Below are positions 14,392-19,019 of a stretch of 19,019 nt of DNA, in pieces. Numbering within the stretch: position 1 is the first letter of the stretch; every line of letters starts with the position of its first letter. The stretch comes from Dehalococcoidia bacterium (GTDB lineage: Bacteria; Chloroflexota; Dehalococcoidia; Lucifugimonadales; Lucifugimonadaceae), in the NCBI GenBank assembly GCA_028278465.1, contig JANQEF010000241.1:1-19019 (forward strand), in the 5' to 3' direction. A program made the translations under genes and the position numbers. The notes beneath the pieces are model-generated. The model searched no databases and was not told the DNA's origin. It saw only the letters and a list, made by a program, of their open reading frames with translations.

Positions 14392-15345
14392 CTAAGCGGC
14401 GCGGAGCCGCGAGCGGGCCGAACGTGTCGCCGCCAGAGCCGAGCGAATCGCCAGGTCCATGCGGCCGTCGTTCCACGGCCTGAAGACCACCTCGTGCACG
14501 CCGAGATAACGGGCGCGGCGAGCAAGCTCAGGCGCACGCCTGCCGAGCGCCAGCACCATGCCCATGAGCTCGCCAAGCGGGTGGTTGGCGACCGCCTGCA
14601 CGACGCTCATCGAGTTCATGTCGGTGAGAGTGTTGCCGATCAGCAGCAGCTTTGGCCTTCGCATCGCCAGGATCTCGATGGCTTCCCTGCCGGTCGGCGC
14701 CTTCGCCACCTCGAAGGCGGTCCTGGCGGCGATCATCGAAAGCTCCTCCAGCGATTCCGGCTCGCTGTGGGCGACGATCACGAGGTTTTCGAGTGTCCCG
14801 GCCGGATCAACCGATGCCGGTGTCGGAGCGTCGACCTCCACCGTCTGTGCCTTCACTCCGGCGAACTCAGCCACGGACTGGGCGGTGGCGTTCAGTGCTT
14901 CGGCGGATGGCGCGGCGGACCCGGCTTCGAACGGCACGACTCGGCCGGCGTTCTTCGCGGAAGGGGTCAGTAGCGCGTCGGCAGCTCTCCGGCGCAGGTG
15001 CTTCGACACACGGCCGAGCAGCTCCCTGAAGCCGGTGTCCTTCAGCACGTAGTCGGTTGCGCCGCGCTGGATCGCCAGCTTCACATCGCCGGGCTCGTCA
15101 ATGCCGCTGAACATGATGACCGGGACGTCGGACTCGTGACGGATCAGGGTGCAGACGTCGATGCCGGACATGCGCGGCAGCCTGATGTCGAGCAGGGCGA
15201 TGTCCGGCCGCCACTCACGAAACAGCTTTATTCCTTCGCGGCCGTCTGCCGCGGCTTTCACCTGGTAGCCCTGGCTTTCGAGCGCGATCTCAAGCCCCGA
15301 GCGCACCTCGGCGGAGTCTTCGACTATGAGGACGTTTCCGTTCAT
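14392..15345 (-). CDS. Response regulator with receiver and degenerate second receiver, no DNA-binding domain
   Basis: The 317 residues contain a canonical receiver (about 3-120): acidic pair E9/D10, phospho-acceptor D53 (ALLDIRLPRMSG), the Ser of MFSGIDEP, and the Lys of YVLKD. A linker (about 125-190) follows, then a second receiver-like domain (about 195-310) opening LVIVAHSEPES. Where the phospho-acceptor should be, this domain reads LLLIGNTLTDMNS, and F-R-P-W replaces the conserved K-P, so it is a pseudo-receiver. No output domain is seen, so it probably acts through protein contacts. No histidine kinase lies nearby. ATG at 15345 starts exactly at the receiver; the frame stays open up to 15549 but the added residues are Arg/Pro-rich and overlap the divergent gene. 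No strong ribosome binding site is seen. Confidence 0.85.
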   Translation of the reverse strand: MNGNVLIVEDSAEVRSGLEIALESQGYQVKAAADGREGIKLFREWRPDIALLDIRLPRMSGIDVCTLIRHESDVPVIMFSGIDEPGDVKLAIQRGATDYVLKDTGFRELLGRVSKHLRRRAADALLTPSAKNAGRVVPFEAGSAAPSAEALNATAQSVAEFAGVKAQTVEVDAPTPASVDPAGTLENLVIVAHSEPESLEELSMIAARTAFEVAKAPTGREAIEILAMRRPKLLLIGNTLTDMNSMSVVQAVANHPLGELMGMVLALGRRAPELARRARYLGVHEVVFRPWNDGRMDLAIRSALAATRSARSRLRAA

Positions 15346-15564
15346 GCTGAGATTGGTTGCAGGCCCGGTTGGCTGGTGTCTGACGGCTTGTCGCCCATTG
15401 CGCGGCCGGGTGAGCACGGCTCCGGTAACGAAGATCGTATTGCGGATACGAGGATTCGGCGGGCGTGACGGCCCTACAAACCGGCGGCGCAGCCGTCCAT
15501 CCTCCGGTGCTAGACTCCGCACCGCTCGCCCGTGAAACCCCTGAGTCATCCCACAGATTTCCCT

Positions 15565-16713
15565 ATGAGCTCACGTTCCGACGTTGTCGTCATCGGTTCC
15601 GGAGTGTTCGGTTTGGCGACGGCGTGGGAGCTTGCGAAGGCCGGCCGATCAGTGACCGTGCTCGACCGCGCTCCGGTCGGCGCCGAGGCGTCGGGCCGGG
15701 CGCTCGGGAGGCTCGACCCGCTGCTCAGAGGATCGGGCTCGACCGGTCAGACTGAGCAGGACCTGCCGGCCGGGCAGATCGCCAAGCCCGAGGCGCAGCA
15801 GGAGCTGACGCTGGTTTCGTACAACGCGCACCGCGAGCTGACGCCGGAGATCGAGGAGATTTCGGGCATAGACCTGCAGGTGGACGAGCAGCCGACTTTG
15901 CAGCTCTTCTACTCGCAGGAGGAGCACGATTTCGGAGCCCAGTACACCGCCGACTGGACAGCGATGGGGTTCAGGACCGACCTGCTCTCGGCTGACGAGA
16001 TCAGGGGCTTCGACTCACGGTATCTCCCGACCGAGTTCGGCGGCGCGCTGGTCTACGGGCCGTACTTCATCGACAGCCTGAGCTTTGTGAGGGCGCTGGC
16101 GGAGTGTGCGAAGGCGGCGGGAGCGAGGCTGGAGACGGCGACGGTGAATTCGGTTGAGCAGGGCAGCGGTGGAGCGACGGTGCACACGGACCAGGGCCAC
16201 TACGCGGCAGAAACTGTGGTCATTGCCGCCGGACCGTGGTCGACTGAACTGGTGAAGCCGTTCGGCGTAGATCTGCGGGTTCATCCTTCGAAGGGCGAGA
16301 TCCTGCGGCTCCAGCCGCCAGGCGGCGCAGGCTTTGGCGTCCACATTCACGGTCCGTGCTCGCTGGTGCACAAGAAGGACGGGCTGGTCTGGGTCGCCGC
16401 CACCGGCGAGGATGCCGGTTTCGACCGCACTCCGACCGATCACGCAAAGAGCCAGCTGCTGGAGAACGCAAGGGTGATGATGGCGGAGTCGGCCGAGTGG
16501 CCCATCGTCGAGCACTCCGTGTGTTTCCGGCCTGCGACGCCGGACGACCTGCCGATCGTAGGCTCTGTGAGCGAAAATGTGATCGTGGCGACCGGTGGCG
16601 GTGGAAGCGGGATCGTGCAGTGCCTGTACGTCGGGAGGCTGGTGGAGAAGATGGTTACGGGCGGTGACGCTGAGCCTCAGAACGACGCCATCTCGCTGAG
16701 CCGGTTCGGCTGA
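15565..16713 (+). CDS. FAD-dependent oxidoreductase of the DAO family (amino-acid or sarcosine oxidase-like)
   Basis: The 382-residue protein opens with the Rossmann FAD motif VVVIGSGVFGLATA (GxGxxG at 11-16), with D34 at the end of the second strand (VTVLDR) to bind the adenosine ribose. A later VVIAAGPWS and the C-terminal VIVATGGGGSGI are the usual second and third FAD contacts of the glycine/sarcosine oxidase group. These enzymes oxidise C-N bonds of amino or N-methyl acids. The substrate cannot be read from sequence. It has no signal peptide and is cytoplasmic. The start is ATG at 15565; GTG at 15532 is an alternative in the same frame, and neither has a clear ribosome binding site. It is divergent from the response regulator (about 220 nt apart) and converges on the flavin reductase with 4 nt between stops. 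Confidence 0.88.
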   Translation: MSSRSDVVVIGSGVFGLATAWELAKAGRSVTVLDRAPVGAEASGRALGRLDPLLRGSGSTGQTEQDLPAGQIAKPEAQQELTLVSYNAHRELTPEIEEISGIDLQVDEQPTLQLFYSQEEHDFGAQYTADWTAMGFRTDLLSADEIRGFDSRYLPTEFGGALVYGPYFIDSLSFVRALAECAKAAGARLETATVNSVEQGSGGATVHTDQGHYAAETVVIAAGPWSTELVKPFGVDLRVHPSKGEILRLQPPGGAGFGVHIHGPCSLVHKKDGLVWVAATGEDAGFDRTPTDHAKSQLLENARVMMAESAEWPIVEHSVCFRPATPDDLPIVGSVSENVIVATGGGGSGIVQCLYVGRLVEKMVTGGDAEPQNDAISLSRFG

Positions 16714-16717
16714 GCTG

Positions 16718-17452
16718 CTACGTCCCGGTTGGCCCGAACCGCTCTGTCCGAATCGTCTCCGGCGCCAGCCCTCGGTCCACCAGCAGTGACGCCACCGACT
16801 CCACGAAGCCGGTTGGCCCGCACACGTAGCTCATCCCGGGCTCACCGAGCCGATCAATCACGCCGTCCAGCATCTGCATATCGACACGCCGCGCTCCGCC
16901 AGACCATCCCGGCGGCTGCTCGCGCGTCAGCGTCAGGCTCAGGTCGAACCGCTGGTCTTCGCCAGCCATCCGCTCCAGCTCATCGCGGTAGATCACCTCG
17001 TCCAGCGAGCGGCTGGAGTAGAGCAGGGCGGCCTCGACCGGCTCGCCTTCCCGCGCGGCGCGGCGCCGCAGCATCGACATCAGCGGCACGACGCCCGACC
17101 CGCCGCCAACCAGCAGCAGCGGTCCTCCCTGGTTCACCGTCCACGTGAACGGTCCACCGATCGGCCCGCGCAGCTCGAACTGATCGCCTTCCCGTACCAC
17201 GTCATGAAAGTACGGTGAGACCTCGCCATCCTCGATCAGCTCAACAGTGATCTGGAGTTCGTCTGCGCCCTCCGGGGCCGAAGCTATCGAGTAAGAGCGT
17301 TGCGCCTGGTAGCCATCAGGTGCGGTCAGGCGGATATCGACGTGCTGGCCGGCCCGGAACCGTCCAAAGTCCGGGACGTCGAGGCCGAATGACTTCACCC
17401 GCGGCGTCTCGACCAGCACCCGCTTAACGGTCGCCACCTGCCACTCGACCAT
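16718..17452 (-). CDS. Ferredoxin reductase-like FAD/NAD(P) oxidoreductase
   Basis: The 244-residue protein has an N-terminal FAD barrel with R-S-Y-S-I-A-S (52-58) binding the flavin and a C-terminal nucleotide domain with GGGSGVVPLMS (116-126) and CGPTGF (211-216). No cysteine cluster for a 2Fe-2S centre is present, so it is a simple flavin reductase that moves electrons between NAD(P)H and a partner. The gene follows the molybdopterin oxidoreductase by 44 nt on the same strand, so the flavoprotein is the likely electron partner of that enzyme. ATG at 17452; no strong ribosome binding site stands out. Cytoplasmic. The family is certain; the pairing is inferred from order and spacing. Confidence 0.9.
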   Translation of the reverse strand: MVEWQVATVKRVLVETPRVKSFGLDVPDFGRFRAGQHVDIRLTAPDGYQAQRSYSIASAPEGADELQITVELIEDGEVSPYFHDVVREGDQFELRGPIGGPFTWTVNQGGPLLLVGGGSGVVPLMSMLRRRAAREGEPVEAALLYSSRSLDEVIYRDELERMAGEDQRFDLSLTLTREQPPGWSGGARRVDMQMLDGVIDRLGEPGMSYVCGPTGFVESVASLLVDRGLAPETIRTERFGPTGT

Positions 17453-17496
17453 CTCAGGCCCTGCCGGATGCGGATCGCGCAGGACCGGCGGCAGCC

Positions 17497-18177
17497 TCAG
17501 TCACCGGCGTAGCGCTGCTCTTTCCACGGGTCGCCATACATGTGGTAGCCGTAAGCCTCCCAGAAGCCCGGCGCGTCCTCCTCCATGAACCGCAGCCCGC
17601 GCACCCACTTCGCCGACTTCCAGAAGTAGAGGTGCGGCACGAACAGGCGCACGGGCCCGCCGTGGCCGGGCTCAATCGGCTCACCGTCGTACTCGTAGGC
17701 GATCAGCGCCTTGCCGTCGAGGATGTCCTCGGTGGGCAGGTTCGTGGTGTAGCCGCCGTCCGAGTAGGCCATCACGTAGTCGCCTGGCGGCTCGGTGATG
17801 CCCGCTGACTCGAACAGGTCGTCGATCGTGACTCCCCGCCAGTCAGTGTCCTGCTTCGACCACTTGGTGACGCAGTGGATATCAACATGCATATCAGTTG
17901 CCGGGAGCGCCTGCAGCTGCTCCCAGTCCCACTTGCCGAGCGTCTCGCCGTCCGCCTCGATCGACATGTCCCACGTCGCCAGGTCAACGCGTGGCGTCGG
18001 ACCGGCGCTGAGCACCGGGAAGCCGTCTTCGAGGTACTGGCCGGGCGGGATGGGCCGCGTCGGCTCAGGCCTCCTGTTGCCGAAGAATCCTCTGCTGAGC
18101 ACGATTTCGGTTCCCCCTGTGTGCGCCGAACGCCAGAGCAGGCGGGAGCACATGTAGTGGTCGAACGGTATATTCAT
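17497..18177 (-). CDS. Sulfite oxidase-like molybdopterin oxidoreductase
   Basis: The 226-residue protein is the Moco-binding domain of the sulfite oxidase family without haem or dimerisation domains. C102 in HCVTKWS is the expected molybdenum-ligating cysteine. P-P-G-Q-Y, GFPVLSAG and a C-terminal GHGGPVRLFVPHLYFWKSAKW, all characteristic of this short prokaryotic subgroup, are present. It lacks a Tat or Sec signal and should act in the cytoplasm, unlike periplasmic YedY/MsrP. The substrate is unknown; the name sulfite oxidase-like does not prove sulfite. It is the first gene of an operon with the flavin reductase. The start used is ATG at 18177; a GGAG lies only 2 nt away, so the in-frame ATG at 18153 (residue 9) may be the real one. 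Divergent from the SDR gene. Confidence 0.88.
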   Translation of the reverse strand: MNIPFDHYMCSRLLWRSAHTGGTEIVLSRGFFGNRRPEPTRPIPPGQYLEDGFPVLSAGPTPRVDLATWDMSIEADGETLGKWDWEQLQALPATDMHVDIHCVTKWSKQDTDWRGVTIDDLFESAGITEPPGDYVMAYSDGGYTTNLPTEDILDGKALIAYEYDGEPIEPGHGGPVRLFVPHLYFWKSAKWVRGLRFMEEDAPGFWEAYGYHMYGDPWKEQRYAGD

Positions 18178-18222
18178 TCTCCGCCACGAATATCGGGAAA
18201 AACTGAACAGCGGAGACCAATC

Positions 18223-18987
18223 ATGCTACTTGAAAACAGGGTCGCAATCGTCACAGGCGCCGGCAACGGCATCGGTCGCGCCATTGCCGAGCGGTTCGCG
18301 AAAGAAGGCGCAGCAGTGACGGTGGCCGAACTCGAAGAAGGACCGGGAAACGAGGTGGCGGAGTCGATACGCGCCGCCGGTGGCAGGGCGATCTTTCACC
18401 AGACGGACACATCAGACGCTGCGTCGGTGCAGAGTGCAGTCGAAGCAACGGTCGCCGAGTTCGGGACTGTGAATGTGCTCGTCAACAACGCCGCTGCGTT
18501 TGTGTTCGGTACCGTTGAGACGATCACGAACGAGGACTGGGAGCGCGTCTTCGGCGTCAACGTCATCGGCTACGCCAACACGGTGCGCGAGTGCCTGCCG
18601 GAGTTCAGAAAGAACGGCAGCGGAGCGATAGTCAACATCGCGTCAGTCTCTTCCTACATCGCTCAGCCCGAGTTCGTGCCCTACAACAGCTCCAAAGGCG
18701 CAGTGGCACAGCTCACGCGGTGTCTCGCGATGGACCTTGCGAAAGACAACATACGCGTCAACGCAGTCTGTCCCGGCGCGATCCGAACGAGGGCTACAGA
18801 CCGCCACATCGAGTCGCTCGGGCTGGACCCGGAAGCGTCCTACGAGGAGTTCGGCAAGGACTCGCTGATGCAACGGATGGGACGGCCTGAGGAGATCGCC
18901 TCCGGCGTGCTGTTCCTGGCGTCTGACGAGGCCTCGTTCATGACCGGCGCGCATATCGTGATCGACGGCGGCGCGACCATCGACTGA
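18223..18987 (+). CDS. Classical short-chain dehydrogenase/reductase (SDR)
   Basis: The 254-residue length is typical of classical SDRs. Motifs in order: TGAGNGIG (11-18) for NAD(P), the D62-region acidic segment, NNAA (88-91), N113, catalytic S141, Y154 and K158 (Y-N-S-S-K), and P-G-A-I-R-T after the active site. The protein oxidises or reduces an alcohol/carbonyl with NAD(P)H; which substrate and cofactor are not decidable, though an acidic residue (E36) at the end of the second strand favours NAD over NADP. ATG at 18223 follows GGAG (18212-18215) with 7 nt spacing, so the long in-frame extension to 17875, which overlaps the molybdoenzyme gene, is not used. A 45-nt gap separates it from that divergent gene, so the two promoters must overlap. 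Confidence 0.93.
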   Translation: MLLENRVAIVTGAGNGIGRAIAERFAKEGAAVTVAELEEGPGNEVAESIRAAGGRAIFHQTDTSDAASVQSAVEATVAEFGTVNVLVNNAAAFVFGTVETITNEDWERVFGVNVIGYANTVRECLPEFRKNGSGAIVNIASVSSYIAQPEFVPYNSSKGAVAQLTRCLAMDLAKDNIRVNAVCPGAIRTRATDRHIESLGLDPEASYEEFGKDSLMQRMGRPEEIASGVLFLASDEASFMTGAHIVIDGGATID

Positions 18988-19019
18988 TCGCCGTGACAGG
19001 CGGTTCGACACACCGGAAC

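Noticed and set aside
15346..15549. 68-codon N-terminal extension of the response regulator
   Set aside because: The sequence is Arg/Pro-rich, unlike a receiver, and overlaps the divergent FAD oxidase start; the receiver begins exactly at ATG 15345.
17875..18222. Upstream extension of the SDR frame
   Set aside because: It overlaps the molybdoenzyme gene and resembles its antisense; ATG 18223 has a good ribosome binding site and begins the SDR fold.

Overview
The window is GC-rich bacterial chromosome with one lower-GC insert (about 3.6-7.1 kb). Nothing in it fixes the taxon. The gene mix fits Chloroflexota, most plausibly an SAR202/Dehalococcoidia-like lineage: a mandelate-racemase-type enolase-superfamily enzyme, a xanthine/CO-dehydrogenase-type FAD subunit, a double NIPSNAP protein, a sulfite-oxidase-like molybdoenzyme with a flavin reductase, a DAO-type oxidase, an SDR, and a large LuxR-type ATPase regulator. 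The taxon call is an inference from gene content. Most starts are supported by clear GGAGG-type ribosome binding sites.

Layout. 1-286: 5' part of a molybdenum-hydroxylase FAD subunit (-). 383-1474: membrane-anchored coiled-coil protein of unknown function (+). 1485-2585: acid-sugar dehydratase/racemase-like enzyme (-). 2849-3226: small two-helix membrane protein (+). 3580-3655: tRNA with anticodon CAT. 3718-4590: tyrosine recombinase (+). 4626-7019: 797-residue protein with two TIR/deoxyribosyltransferase-like domains and a P-loop ATPase (-). 7035-7089: exact inverted copy of the 3' part of the tRNA. 7508-8635: exported two-repeat protein (-). 8847-11735: LuxR-family ATPase regulator (-). 11922-12321: palindromic operator-like site and two tiny membrane proteins (+). 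12435-13589: APH-like kinase (+). 13760-14374: double NIPSNAP (+). 14392-15345: response regulator with a degenerate second receiver (-). 15565-16713: FAD oxidase (+). 16718-18177: flavin reductase and molybdopterin oxidoreductase operon (-). 18223-18987: SDR (+).

The most interesting part is 3.58-7.18 kb. A recombinase and a probable single-gene immune effector (ATPase plus NAD/nucleotide-processing-like domains) point toward each other, and each lies directly downstream of a tRNA 3' end. The two tRNA ends are 55 bp, identical and inverted, not the direct repeats expected of an ordinary tRNA-integrated island. Recombination between them would invert the two-gene module while always leaving an intact tRNA, and would swap which gene lies behind the tRNA promoter. 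This is a hypothesis; a rearranged island or an amplification chimera are the main alternatives.

The rest looks like oxidative and catabolic metabolism of small organic molecules, with regulators. Two possible regulatory elements stand out: a hairpin that buries the ribosome binding site of the exported protein, and a perfect palindrome between the LuxR-family gene and the tiny membrane genes.
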